Positions 6,627 to 15,587 are shown, counted from the stretch's first letter. The stretch is 23,097 nt of DNA from Peptoniphilaceae bacterium (GCA_029983595.1 JASBZD010000008.1:1-23097), one strand, 5' to 3'. The notes: generated by a model from the sequence alone, not told the origin. Program-made: numbers and translations.

Positions 6627-8041
6627 TATATATACATAAAAATCTCTTCAAGAGATGTTGTCCCATCTTTTACATATTCTTTTAGCGTTGACTTTAGTGG
6701 TGTAAAACCATTATCTAATGCATAAGATAAAATCTCATCATAACCAGCATTAGAAACAATAAGTTCTTTTATTTTTCTATCTATTTTAAGAATCTCAAAA
6801 GCCCCCTCTCTTCCCTTGTAACCATTATTACATCTTTCACACCCAACAGCTTTATAATGTTTTAAAGGTTTAATATCCTCAAAAGAATCATCAGATAATT
6901 CTTTACAATATGGACATAATTTTCTAACTAATCTTTGAGAAATAATGGTTTTTAAAGACTGAGATACTAAATAAGGTTTACTCCCCATATCTTTTAGTCT
7001 GAATATGGTAGAAATTGCATCTTGTGTATGTATAGTAGAGGCCACAAAATGACCGGTAATAGACGCTCTAATAGCAGTCTCAACTGTCTCAATATCTCTA
7101 AGTTCTCCAATAATAAGTATATCTGGGTCTTGTCTTAAAATATTTTTTAGAGTACTTGAAAAATCTAATCCCTGTTTATAATTAACTTGTATTTGATTAA
7201 AATCATCTATTTTATATTCTACAGGATCTTCGATAGTAGTTACATTAATCTCGTCAGTGTAGATCTCTTTTAATAAAGCATAAAGAGTAGTAGTTTTTCC
7301 GCTACCAGTTGGTCCTACTACTAGTACCATTCCACTTGATTTTTTGGATTCGTCGATAAGGTAATTTAAATCATCATCTTTTATTCCAAGACTACTTAAT
7401 GATAATTCATTTAAGTCAGAATCAAGTATTCTTAAAACAATTTTCTCACCAGTTATTGTGGGTATAATAGACACTCTTAAATCAATTTCTCTATTATTAT
7501 AATTAAAAGTTATTCTACCATCTTGTGGTCTTCTTCTTTCTGAGATATCTAGCTTTGTTAGTATTTTAATTCTAGTAATTATTATGTTGTAGATAGAATC
7601 CTTTTCTAACTCATCTTTAAATACTAATTTTCCATCTATTCTAAATCTTATTCTTATATTATTTGATAATGGCTCAATATGGATATCACTTACACGATTT
7701 ATAATAGCTTCTTCAATTAAATCATTAAGATAGTTTATAACTTTTATATTTACAGAATCATCAGTATCAATTTCAATAAGCTCAAAATTATTATTATTTT
7801 TTTCTTTAATAATATTAGAAATATTTAAAAATTCATCTTTTTCAATTAAATCGATATTGCATTCTTTGCCAGTTAATAACTCTATATTAGCTATCTCATT
7901 TTGAAAATAATCATATGAAATACAAAAAATACTATCTTTAGTTTCATTATAAGGTATAAGTTTATTTGAATTAAAAGATAGGTTATTTTTATTATGAAAA
8001 TCTATAGTTTTAGAAATATAATTATTTAAATCAGACTCCAT
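6626..8041 (-). CDS. pilB: Type IV pilus assembly ATPase
   Basis: A 471-residue GspE/PilB-family ATPase that powers pilus extension. Visible motifs in order: N2 domain (SDIHIEP, IRFRIDGKL), the arginine region LDISERRRPQDGR, Walker A GPTGSGKT (243-250), Asp box TTIEDPVEY, Walker B ILIIGELRD (308-316), His box ASTIHTQDA, and the zinc-binding tetracysteine CPYC (376/379) with CERC (401/404). The zinc motif and the absence of a PilT-type C-terminus make it the extension rather than the retraction ATPase. The N-terminal MshEN region is short and diverged. I chose the ATG at 8041, preceded by GAGG at six bases and about 20 nt from the predicted transcription start, over the ATGATG at 8056. First gene of the operon. 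Confidence 0.95.
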   Translation of the reverse strand: MESDLNNYISKTIDFHNKNNLSFNSNKLIPYNETKDSIFCISYDYFQNEIANIELLTGKECNIDLIEKDEFLNISNIIKEKNNNNFELIEIDTDDSVNIKVINYLNDLIEEAIINRVSDIHIEPLSNNIRIRFRIDGKLVFKDELEKDSIYNIIITRIKILTKLDISERRRPQDGRITFNYNNREIDLRVSIIPTITGEKIVLRILDSDLNELSLSSLGIKDDDLNYLIDESKKSSGMVLVVGPTGSGKTTTLYALLKEIYTDEINVTTIEDPVEYKIDDFNQIQVNYKQGLDFSSTLKNILRQDPDILIIGELRDIETVETAIRASITGHFVASTIHTQDAISTIFRLKDMGSKPYLVSQSLKTIISQRLVRKLCPYCKELSDDSFEDIKPLKHYKAVGCERCNNGYKGREGAFEILKIDRKIKELIVSNAGYDEILSYALDNGFTPLKSTLKEYVKDGTTSLEEIFMYI

Positions 8042-8066
8042 ATAATACCTCATCATTTATATAATG

Positions 8067-8075
8067 ATTATATCA
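8067..8075 (-). promoter_or_regulatory. Promoter of the pilus operon (extended -10)
   Basis: On the minus strand TGATATAAT (8075 to 8067) is a perfect extended -10 (TG-N-TATAAT), with no strong -35 upstream. The predicted start near 8060 would give about 20 nt of leader before the pilB ATG at 8041. An inverted repeat, ATGAT-TAT-ATCAT (8064-8076), overlaps the -10 and could be a small operator. Confidence 0.6.
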
Positions 8076-8092
8076 TATTTTATTTAGTTATA

Positions 8093-8121
8093 TTTAACTA
8101 TATTTATATTATTTTTATGTT
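8093..8121 (+). promoter_or_regulatory. Possible luxS promoter
   Basis: TTTAAC (8093-8098) and TATGTT (8116-8121) are separated by 17 bases and lie about 25 bases before the luxS start. The region is nearly all A and T, so such matches are cheap. The luxS ribosome-binding site AGGAGG (8133-8138), seven bases before the ATG, is clear. Confidence 0.35.
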
Positions 8122-8145
8122 ATATTAATATTAGGAGGAATTAAT

Positions 8146-8628
8146 ATGAATGATATGCAAAAAATACCAAGTTTTACTATAAATCACTTAGATCTTTTAC
8201 CTGGAATTTATGTTTCAAGAAAAGATTATATCGAGAATTCAGTTTTAACCACTTTTGATATTAGAATGACTAAACCTAATCGTGAACCAGTTATTAATAC
8301 TGCTGAAATTCATGCTATCGAACATCTTGGCGCTACATTTTTAAGAAACTCTGATGAGAAAGACAATATAATTTACTTTGGTCCTATGGGTTGTCGTACT
8401 GGGTTTTATCTTATTTTAAAAGGCGATCTAGAATCTAAGGATATAGTTTCTTTAGTTAAATCAATGTTTGAATTTATTAAGGATTTTGAAGGTGAAATAC
8501 CTGGACGTACTGCAAGAGACTGTGGTAATTATCAGGATATGAATCTAGATATGGCAAAATATGAAGCCGAGAAGTTTCTGGACAATCTTAATAATATAAA
8601 AGAAGAAAATCTAATTTATCCTAAATAA
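8146..8628 (+). CDS. luxS: S-ribosylhomocysteine lyase (AI-2 synthesis)
   Basis: A 160-residue cytosolic metalloenzyme, the usual length for LuxS. It cleaves S-ribosylhomocysteine to homocysteine and 4,5-dihydroxy-2,3-pentanedione, the AI-2 precursor, in the methyl-cycle salvage of S-adenosylhomocysteine. The metal site is intact: HAIEH gives His56, Glu59 and His60, and the third ligand Cys126 is in ARDCGNY. Cys83 lies in FGPMGCRTGFY, the substrate loop of the homodimer. The start has AGGAGG at seven bases. It is the only plus-strand gene here, a single-gene unit between two minus-strand operons, ended by the hairpin at 8630-8663. No mtnN/pfs partner is in the window. Confidence 0.97.
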   Translation: MNDMQKIPSFTINHLDLLPGIYVSRKDYIENSVLTTFDIRMTKPNREPVINTAEIHAIEHLGATFLRNSDEKDNIIYFGPMGCRTGFYLILKGDLESKDIVSLVKSMFEFIKDFEGEIPGRTARDCGNYQDMNLDMAKYEAEKFLDNLNNIKEENLIYPK

Positions 8629-8629
8629 A

Positions 8630-8663
8630 AAATAGTCCTGAAAATTTAATTTCAGGGCTATTT
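8630..8663. terminator. Bidirectional intrinsic terminator between luxS and the RNase gene
   Basis: Arms AAATAGTCCTGAAA (8630-8643) and TTTCAGGGCTATTT (8650-8663) pair over 14 positions with one G-U wobble and a 6-base loop. On the minus strand it is followed by CTATTTTTTATTT, a good U-tract, so it ends the long operon coming from 18600. On the plus strand the weaker tail TTTATCTTAA follows, ending luxS. It starts two bases after the luxS stop. Confidence 0.85.
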
Positions 8664-8724
8664 ATCTTAACTAATTATAAATATTTTATCATTATGATTT
8701 ATAATTAATAAATCTTATTAAAAG

Positions 8725-9822
8725 CTACTTATTTGGTATAAATATTTCTTTATAAGAATATTCTGAAAGTATAATAAAATTAGGGTCAGCAGTTCTAGTC
8801 ATTTCAAGGAGTTCAAGTTTAGTTATATCTATAATATTTAATTTACTATCCATAAGTTTGGCCATGGCCCTAGTTTCATCAATTAGTTTTTTATGATTAT
8901 TTTTTTGATCTTTATTATAGGTAATTAAATCTACTAATATTATTCCATGTATATTTCTAAATTTAATCTGAATAAAAAGCTCTCTTAAAATCTCAATATT
9001 TAAGTCTTTACCAAATTCATTAAACCCCTTGGAGTTTAAATCAACTATAGTTAATGCTTCAGTTTTATCAAATACAAGTTCCGCGTTATTTTTTAATTTT
9101 ATTTCTCTACTAAATATTTTTTTTATATCAAATATAACATCAGTTTTTTCTATATCAAAATTTTTATCATATTTAATATAAAACTCATCTTTATATTCAC
9201 TATATAAATTCTCAGAATTTGTAATAATTTCATCATTCGAATTTTTTATAATATCATCTAAAATATTGTACTTATATAATAATTTAGGTGTTGGTTTAAA
9301 GTTCTTTTCTTTTTCTAAATTAAAATATATTTCTTCTAAATCTAGAACTTCTTTCTCTAGTTCTTCATAAGATTCATTTATTGAGCTAGTTCTAAATAAT
9401 AACCCATATTCTTTATCTTTATAATTATTAAATTTATTTTTAAAATCATCAGATATAATACTCTTAGAAAATTTTAGTCCCTTAAAATCTGTAGATAAAA
9501 CTATATTTTTAGACTTTAACTCAAATCTGTCAGTTAATTTAGCGCCTTTATTACCTATCTCATCTTTAATAACTTGAACTATAATATCTTGACCTTCGCT
9601 ATAATTTATTAGATTATTGGATTCTAGATAAGCATTTTTATTAAGACCAATATCTATAAAGGACGCATTTTTATTTTTTAGTTTTTTTATAATTTTTCCT
9701 CTATAAATATTCCCACTTATTAAATTGTGTTTTTTTAGTACTCTAAAATCAGATAATGATTTATTTTTTACAGAACCAATTATATAAAAGTCTAGTCGTT
9801 CGTCAATAAAGCTATAATTCAC
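8725..9822 (-). CDS. RNase E/G family endoribonuclease, short form
   Basis: A 365-residue endoribonuclease of the Rne/Rng family, expected to cut 5'-monophosphorylated RNA in rRNA or mRNA processing. It has an S1-like RNA-binding region (about 35-100, with NIYRGKIIKKLKN and ASFIDIGLNKNAYL), a GLLFRTSS segment, and the DNase-I-like catalytic core: FDKTEALTIVDLNSKGF with Asp261 and HGIILVDLI with Asp298, matching the two magnesium-binding aspartates of E. coli RNase E. The C-terminus keeps LELLEMTR but then stops, so the zinc-link cysteines (CPxC) of typical RNase E/G are absent. Usual RNase G is near 490 residues. GTG start at 9822 with AGGA upstream. It overlaps the DUF2344 gene by 11 nt. The family call is secure. 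Confidence 0.88.
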   Translation of the reverse strand: MNYSFIDERLDFYIIGSVKNKSLSDFRVLKKHNLISGNIYRGKIIKKLKNKNASFIDIGLNKNAYLESNNLINYSEGQDIIVQVIKDEIGNKGAKLTDRFELKSKNIVLSTDFKGLKFSKSIISDDFKNKFNNYKDKEYGLLFRTSSINESYEELEKEVLDLEEIYFNLEKEKNFKPTPKLLYKYNILDDIIKNSNDEIITNSENLYSEYKDEFYIKYDKNFDIEKTDVIFDIKKIFSREIKLKNNAELVFDKTEALTIVDLNSKGFNEFGKDLNIEILRELFIQIKFRNIHGIILVDLITYNKDQKNNHKKLIDETRAMAKLMDSKLNIIDITKLELLEMTRTADPNFIILSEYSYKEIFIPNK

Positions 9823-10465
9823 TTATCATTTCCTTTTTATTGATATTCACATCATAAATTGAAATATCTAAATTATACTTTTCAAATATACCTTTTATAA
9901 AATTTAGAGGATTAATTATTTTTTCTGTGCTATTTTCTAATTTAGCGATTAATTCATATTCGTTATCAGAAGTCATATTAAAACCAGATAAGATTTCTAC
10001 ATGTTTTGATACATCTTCTGATATTATCTCTTCTCTTTTTTTCTTTTTCTTCTTTCTCTTTATTAACAAATCTGAGGTATCTATTTTAATTTCATCTATT
10101 TTTAAATCTGTAAAAATTCTAAATTCATATAAATTATGCGTAAAAGCTTTACTTATAGAACTATTTGAAGGAATTTCAAAAGCATCAAAAATTTTAACTT
10201 CTTCTGGTAAATAAGAGTTTGCCTGATTTATAAAATTCTCAATTTCTACTTTATCAACAAACTCTACATCAAATACTTCAAAATCGCTAGATACTCCAAG
10301 TGGCAATGGATTTCCAAAACTCATAATAGGATGTGGATTAAATCCTTCAGAAAAAGCTACTTTATAGTCAGTTGAAAAAATTGTTCTCTGTAATAAATCT
10401 ATTGTATTTAGGTGGGATATAAATTTTAGATCCCCTTTCCTTGTATAATAAACTCTTAATCTCAT
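9812..10465 (-). CDS. TIGR03936/DUF2344 radical SAM-associated protein
   Basis: A 217-residue cytosolic protein of the DUF2344 family. The N-terminus (MRLRVYYTRKGDLKFISHL) and the conserved FSEGFNPHPIMSFGNPLPLGV are the family hallmarks. The C-terminal half is variable. It is nearly always encoded next to, or fused with, a TIGR03960 radical SAM protein, as here, where the genes overlap by ATGA. Its exact role is unknown; the pair is often placed upstream of an RNase E/G gene and ribosomal proteins L21/L27, suggesting a part in RNA or ribosome biogenesis (inference). Odd feature: a stretch of six lysines (about 138-143) between arginines, probably a surface loop. Confidence 0.88.
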   Translation of the reverse strand: MRLRVYYTRKGDLKFISHLNTIDLLQRTIFSTDYKVAFSEGFNPHPIMSFGNPLPLGVSSDFEVFDVEFVDKVEIENFINQANSYLPEEVKIFDAFEIPSNSSISKAFTHNLYEFRIFTDLKIDEIKIDTSDLLIKRKKKKKKREEIISEDVSKHVEILSGFNMTSDNEYELIAKLENSTEKIINPLNFIKGIFEKYNLDISIYDVNINKKEMISEL

Positions 10466-12303
10466 CTAAACTCGACCCACATTTCACAATTGTCTATACC
10501 ACATCTGTTACAACCATTTCTACAATCTCTAGTTGTAAGTCCTTTTTCAGCTTTTTCTAATTCACTAACAAGATATTCTTTTGATACTAATGGGTCAATA
10601 ATGTCCCATGGTAAAATTTCGTCTACGCTCCATTGTCTATGATTATAATCTAGAAAAGTAAGTCCAGTCATTTCTAGAGCTTTAACCCATATATCATATT
10701 TAAAAAACTCGCTCCAACCATCAAACTTTGCTCCAAGTTTAAAGGCATTATAAATAACCTCACCTATTTTTCTATCACCTCTTGCTATTAGTCCTTCTAT
10801 AACTGAAGTCTCTGGGTCATGATAGTTATAAATAATTTTCTTGTCATTAATCTGGTTTTTTATATGATAAATTTTTTCTTTTAATTCTTCTATTGAGTTT
10901 TGTTTCATCCACTGAAATGGAGTAAATGGTTTTGGCACAAAACATGAAGTACTAAGTGTTACGCTAAAATTTCCTTTTATTTCTTCTTTTGGTCTATCAA
11001 AAAATAATCTTTTTGCAATTTCTCCTAGAATTACAATGCCGTCAAGATCCGCCTCTTCTTCGTATGGAAGACCTATCATGAAATATAGTTTTATCTTTGA
11101 CCATCCTTCTTTAAATAGTGAAGACAAGGTCTCTCTATATTGCTCCTCTGTGATATTTTTATTAATAATATCGCGCATTCTTTGAGAACCAGCCTCTGGT
11201 GCAAGAGTTATACCAGTCTTTTTTACTTCTTCAATTTTTTTTAAAACATCAGTAGAAACACTATCTACTCTTAACGAAGGTAACGATATTCTAGTCATAT
11301 TATCAATATTTTCATCAATTAGGACATCTACTAATTCATTTAAGTTTCTATAATCACACGAACTAAGAGATGATAGTGATATTTCATTATATCCAGTGTT
11401 AGAAAGTTGTGAATCAGTCATATTTTTTATAGTTTTAACACTTCTTTCCCTAATAGGTCTATATATATATCCAGCTTCACAGAATCTACATCCCTGAGTA
11501 CAACCTCTAAATAATTCAACTACAGATCTTTGATGAATAGTTTCTATATATGGAACTATTAAATTCTCAAGCCTAAAAGTTTCATTAAAATTAGAGACAT
11601 ATCTTTTCTTTACTCTATCTGGTAAATGATCATATTTTTTATTATATGATTTTATTCTTCCATTTTCATAATATTCAACTTCATAAAATGATGGAATATA
11701 GATACTTTCCATTTTTGAGGCTTCTAATAAAAATCTTTCTCTAGAAAATCCATCTTTTTTAATAAAATTATATAGATTTAAAAGTTCAATATTTATTTCT
11801 TCACCTTCACCAATTATAAATATATCTATAAAATCTGATAGAGGTTCAGGATTATAAGCATTTGGACCACCAGCTATTACTATTGGGTCTGAGTCTTTCC
11901 TGTTTTTAGAAAAAATCTCTACTCCTCCTAGATCTAGCATATTTAAGATATTTGTATAGCTCATCTCATATTGTAGTGTAAATCCAATTATATCAAACTC
12001 ATTTAATTCTCTTTTATTTTCTAAACTAAAAAGTTTAATATCTTCTTCACGCATTTTAGATTCCATATCTACCCAAGGATCAAAAAATCTCTCACAAAGT
12101 AAATTCTCTTCCTTATTAGTCATAAAATATAAAATCTGCATACCTAGATGGCTCATCCCAACTTCATATACATCAGGAAAACAAAATGCAAATTTCACAT
12201 CAGTATTATCAAAATCTTTAACTATGCTATTTTTTTCTCCACCTATATATCTAGCTGGTTTTTCTACTTGTCTCAATATTTTTTCATATTTTCTTTTATC
12301 CAA
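10462..12303 (-). CDS. TIGR03960-family B12-binding-type radical SAM protein
   Basis: A 613-residue radical SAM enzyme. The N-terminal Rossmann-like region (FAFCFPDVYEVGMSHLGMQ, then IVIAGGPNAYNPEPL and IIGEGEE) is the B12-binding-like domain. The core has ELFRGCTQGCRFCEAGYIYRP, with the [4Fe-4S] cysteines C268, C272 and C275 in the CxxxCxxC spacing, and the later ITLAPEAGSQRMRDIINK. The C-terminus carries a further cluster motif CRNGCNRCGIDNC (C594, C598, C601, C606). The substrate is unknown. It forms a unit with the DUF2344 gene that overlaps it by ATGA. The TTG start at 12303 is supported by AGGAGG seven bases upstream; the ATG four bases earlier on this strand is in another frame and stops at once. 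Confidence 0.9.
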   Translation of the reverse strand: MDKRKYEKILRQVEKPARYIGGEKNSIVKDFDNTDVKFAFCFPDVYEVGMSHLGMQILYFMTNKEENLLCERFFDPWVDMESKMREEDIKLFSLENKRELNEFDIIGFTLQYEMSYTNILNMLDLGGVEIFSKNRKDSDPIVIAGGPNAYNPEPLSDFIDIFIIGEGEEINIELLNLYNFIKKDGFSRERFLLEASKMESIYIPSFYEVEYYENGRIKSYNKKYDHLPDRVKKRYVSNFNETFRLENLIVPYIETIHQRSVVELFRGCTQGCRFCEAGYIYRPIRERSVKTIKNMTDSQLSNTGYNEISLSSLSSCDYRNLNELVDVLIDENIDNMTRISLPSLRVDSVSTDVLKKIEEVKKTGITLAPEAGSQRMRDIINKNITEEQYRETLSSLFKEGWSKIKLYFMIGLPYEEEADLDGIVILGEIAKRLFFDRPKEEIKGNFSVTLSTSCFVPKPFTPFQWMKQNSIEELKEKIYHIKNQINDKKIIYNYHDPETSVIEGLIARGDRKIGEVIYNAFKLGAKFDGWSEFFKYDIWVKALEMTGLTFLDYNHRQWSVDEILPWDIIDPLVSKEYLVSELEKAEKGLTTRDCRNGCNRCGIDNCEMWVEFR

Positions 12304-12314
12304 ACATACTCCTC

Positions 12315-15300
12315 CTATGGAATAATATCTATATTATTTGGTAATGAAGAATTTTCCTCTACATTATAAAGTCCCATATATTCAGCTACTATATCTCTTA
12401 TAATCGGGGAACAGTTTGAGCCTGCTCCACCTTGAAATATCAATACCCCTACTGCTATTCTTGGATTGTCATAAGGAGCAAATCCTATTTCATAAGAAAA
12501 ACTATCGTAATTTTCACCTGTATCTGGGTTAGTACCACTTCTTTCAGCTGTACCAGTTTTTATCCCTACTTTAACTGGAAAATTCTCGAAAACACTCTTG
12601 TTTAATCCAGAAAGTGAAGCCTCTTTCATACCTTCTTTAAGAATATCTAAATTTTCATAATTATTAAGATTTATTTTTTCACTAGAAAATTCATTTAAAT
12701 ATAAATCTTTTTTATTATCGGGATCTTTTATTCTATTTACTAGTGTAAGCTTATTTTTATTCCCGCCATTTGCAATAGAGGATGCATAATTAGTCATTTG
12801 TAATAATGTAAAGGCGTTTTCTCCCTGACCGATAGTTATATTTAAAGTATCAGCTAAACTCCAATTAGATTCTCTAATATAAGTAAATTTAATTAAATCT
12901 GCTAGAGTATTATTAGTTCCATCACCTATATTTTTTGTACCATCAATTTTTAATAATTTAAGATTATCATAAACCTCTTTTAAGCTCATTTCCTTTTCAT
13001 TATCTAAAAATAAAACGATTTTTTCTATAATATCAGTCCTTTCTTCTTCAGAAAGGTCATCAACACCAATATAAAATTTATCTATATTATTATTTAGATA
13101 ATTCTTTAGCAAGTTTTTGGTTCTATTTTTTTTCATTACTGGATCAGGTGGAGCAATAGATGCTTCTTTAGGTATATTAATCTCAATACCTGTCTGCTCA
13201 CCTAATCCGAATTTTTTAGACATTTTATTTATATCTTCAATATCTATTTTTCCATTTAATTTTTCTCCAGTTCTAAGATTTTCACCTACTGCTAGAGTAT
13301 AGAAAAAATAGTTACAAGAATCTCTAATTGAATCTACTAGATTCATATATCCATGCATAGCGTGAGACTGATTCCATAACCAACATGCAAAAGTAGTATC
13401 CCCTACTGTTATATAGCCCATGTCATTTATTTTAGTATCTTTATTTATTACACCTTTTTCTAATGCAGTAAGACCAGTAATCATTTTAAAAGTCGAACCA
13501 GGTTGAATAGATGTTTGGCTTGCTATATTTAAAAGCGGTCTAGGAGCTAATGGATCTTTACTATCTGTATTTAGCGTATCCCAGTCAGCTGAAGAAATAC
13601 CTATTGAGAATAAATTAGGGTCATAAGATGGATAACTAGCCATTGCTAAAATCTCACCAGTTTTTATATCTAAAGCTACAGCAGCAGCAGACGTAGCATT
13701 TTTATATGGTCTACCATAAGTTGTAGACTCTACAGCTTTATAGTCACCCCACTGACTATAAACTGTCCCACCTTCTCTTATAGATTTAGTCACATCAGCA
13801 AGAGATTTTTCAAGTCGTTTTTGTAAGTTATAATCAATAGTTAAAAATAAATTCTCACCTTGTTTTGGTTTTTTTTCTTCAATAATATTAGTTGTATTGC
13901 CATAATTATCAACTTCAACTTTTTTATAACCATCTATACCATAAAGTCTCTTTTGAAAAGTCTCCTCAAGTCCAGTTTTACCAATAATCGTATCTGGATT
14001 ATATCCCTCTTTTTTTACATACTCGTCAATCTCTGATTCTTGCGAGATTTTTCCCATATAACCTAAAATATGAGAAGCACTATTTCCATAAGGATAATAT
14101 CTAATTGGCTCTAAAGAAATATTAAAACCAGAAAAAGAAGGCATTTGTTCTTCTATTTTTGCTACAGTTTTATTTTTTAAATTATAGCTAAAGTTGATTG
14201 GAAGATAGGATAAATTACTAGATTTAGAAAGTTCATTGTAGATATTTAACATTCCATATACTTCTGGTAGCGATAAATCCTTGTCTATTTTATAATAATC
14301 TTTTAATTTTTTTAAAATTACTTCATCTGAATCATTTTCTTCAATTCCATAAAGTGAATTAAAGCTATTAAGTTCATTTTTAGACGAATATTCATATCCA
14401 TTATTTACAGAAATATTAGGATTAACCCCTTTAGCTATTAAAAACTTTTGAGCATGAGAAGCTACATTTTCATACATCAATAGTTCTTCTAAAAGCTTAT
14501 TATCCAAAAGACTAAATATCTCATCTAAAATTAATTCTTCAGATTTTTTTTCTCCATTAGATGAAGTATAAATTGGAATATTATCTTTAACTTCATACGT
14601 AAATTCATAGTTTATACTATTTTTATTAAATATTTCCTTAATAATCTCTGGAATAATTATATTATTATCATCTACTTCATATTTTAAAAAATCATATAAA
14701 GCATACTCTTTAAATAAAATACCAAAATCATCTAAAGCATCCGTATTAAAATTGATATTCTTATTTATATCCATAAGTTTATATTTAGTATTTATATAGT
14801 CTCTGTAATACTTAACTTCAAAATCTTTTAAAATAATATCTTCTTGTAAATTTTTCTCTACTAAAATGTCATAAATTATTTTTCTATTTATAGGATTATA
14901 TAGAAGTTTTTTTATTGTAGATGGATTTTCATAAATAGTATTTATAACTACATCAATTGAAGAAATATTCTCATCTAGATTTTTATCATCATCACTTTTA
15001 AATATAACTTTATTATCTTCTAAATAAAAGTTGATATGATTTAAATTAGTATTATATTCTAAATTATTTAATAAATTTTGAGCAGGAAAATATAAAAAGT
15101 CATTGTTTTTATAATACCTAGTTATAATTTCTTTTACTAATTGATGTTCCACTATGATATCGTAAACTCTTTCATATGGACTTATTGAGTTTAGAAATTT
15201 AGAATCATCTTTATATCTAAAATCATATACATTTATTGGAAAATCTCTATTATATTCTATAGCATCTTTTTCTAATATATTTATAGCATTTAAAATATAT

Positions 15301-15587
15301 TTATTTTTCTCATCTTTTTCTAGACCTGAAAACTCATCTCTAATAATCTGTAGGGTATAAACCGGCTTATTCCCAGCTAATAAAACCCCATTTCTATCTC
15401 TTATTTCACCTCTAGGAGCTGTAGTATAAATAGATTTAACTCTCATATTTTCTGATTTTTCTCTATAATAATCCCCTTGAGCTATAGTAAGTGAGGATAA
15501 TCTAAATAGTAATACTAAAAATAGAATAATCGCTATAATATTAAGAATTCTATATCTACGAACTTTTTCCCATCTTCTTTGTTTCAC
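12315..15587 (-). CDS. mrdA: Penicillin-binding protein 2 (peptidoglycan transpeptidase), extra long
   Basis: A 1090-residue class B penicillin-binding protein. A transmembrane anchor (about 13-30) is followed by the pedestal start (TTAPRGEIRDRNGVLLA), and the transpeptidase domain has all three active-site motifs: STFK (698-701), SCN (757-759) and KTGT (1010-1013). It crosslinks peptidoglycan outside the membrane, usually with RodA. Ordinary PBP2 is about 600-700 residues. Here an insertion of roughly 390 residues, charged and poorly conserved, fills about 90-480 of the pedestal region, and a smaller one (about 820-910) lies between SCN and KTG. The GTG start overlaps the mreD stop (GTGA), with AAGGGTG upstream. 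Its mreCD neighbours support an elongation or peripheral wall synthesis role. Confidence 0.94.
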   Translation of the reverse strand: MKQRRWEKVRRYRILNIIAIILFLVLLFRLSSLTIAQGDYYREKSENMRVKSIYTTAPRGEIRDRNGVLLAGNKPVYTLQIIRDEFSGLEKDEKNKYILNAINILEKDAIEYNRDFPINVYDFRYKDDSKFLNSISPYERVYDIIVEHQLVKEIITRYYKNNDFLYFPAQNLLNNLEYNTNLNHINFYLEDNKVIFKSDDDKNLDENISSIDVVINTIYENPSTIKKLLYNPINRKIIYDILVEKNLQEDIILKDFEVKYYRDYINTKYKLMDINKNINFNTDALDDFGILFKEYALYDFLKYEVDDNNIIIPEIIKEIFNKNSINYEFTYEVKDNIPIYTSSNGEKKSEELILDEIFSLLDNKLLEELLMYENVASHAQKFLIAKGVNPNISVNNGYEYSSKNELNSFNSLYGIEENDSDEVILKKLKDYYKIDKDLSLPEVYGMLNIYNELSKSSNLSYLPINFSYNLKNKTVAKIEEQMPSFSGFNISLEPIRYYPYGNSASHILGYMGKISQESEIDEYVKKEGYNPDTIIGKTGLEETFQKRLYGIDGYKKVEVDNYGNTTNIIEEKKPKQGENLFLTIDYNLQKRLEKSLADVTKSIREGGTVYSQWGDYKAVESTTYGRPYKNATSAAAVALDIKTGEILAMASYPSYDPNLFSIGISSADWDTLNTDSKDPLAPRPLLNIASQTSIQPGSTFKMITGLTALEKGVINKDTKINDMGYITVGDTTFACWLWNQSHAMHGYMNLVDSIRDSCNYFFYTLAVGENLRTGEKLNGKIDIEDINKMSKKFGLGEQTGIEINIPKEASIAPPDPVMKKNRTKNLLKNYLNNNIDKFYIGVDDLSEEERTDIIEKIVLFLDNEKEMSLKEVYDNLKLLKIDGTKNIGDGTNNTLADLIKFTYIRESNWSLADTLNITIGQGENAFTLLQMTNYASSIANGGNKNKLTLVNRIKDPDNKKDLYLNEFSSEKINLNNYENLDILKEGMKEASLSGLNKSVFENFPVKVGIKTGTAERSGTNPDTGENYDSFSYEIGFAPYDNPRIAVGVLIFQGGAGSNCSPIIRDIVAEYMGLYNVEENSSLPNNIDIIP

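Noticed and set aside
8672..8707. A second inverted repeat after luxS (11-bp A/T-only arms around AATTATAAAT)
   Set aside because: The arms contain no G or C and the loop is long, so it would be weak; the hairpin at 8630-8663 is sufficient as the terminator.
10032..10062. Possible slippage site in the A-rich lysine codons of the DUF2344 gene
   Set aside because: The AAA and AAG codons are mixed, so no long homopolymer exists, and the frame continues normally into conserved sequence.
9927..10214. A 95-codon plus-strand open frame with a run of phenylalanines
   Set aside because: The phenylalanine run is just the complement of the lysine-rich stretch in the DUF2344 gene.
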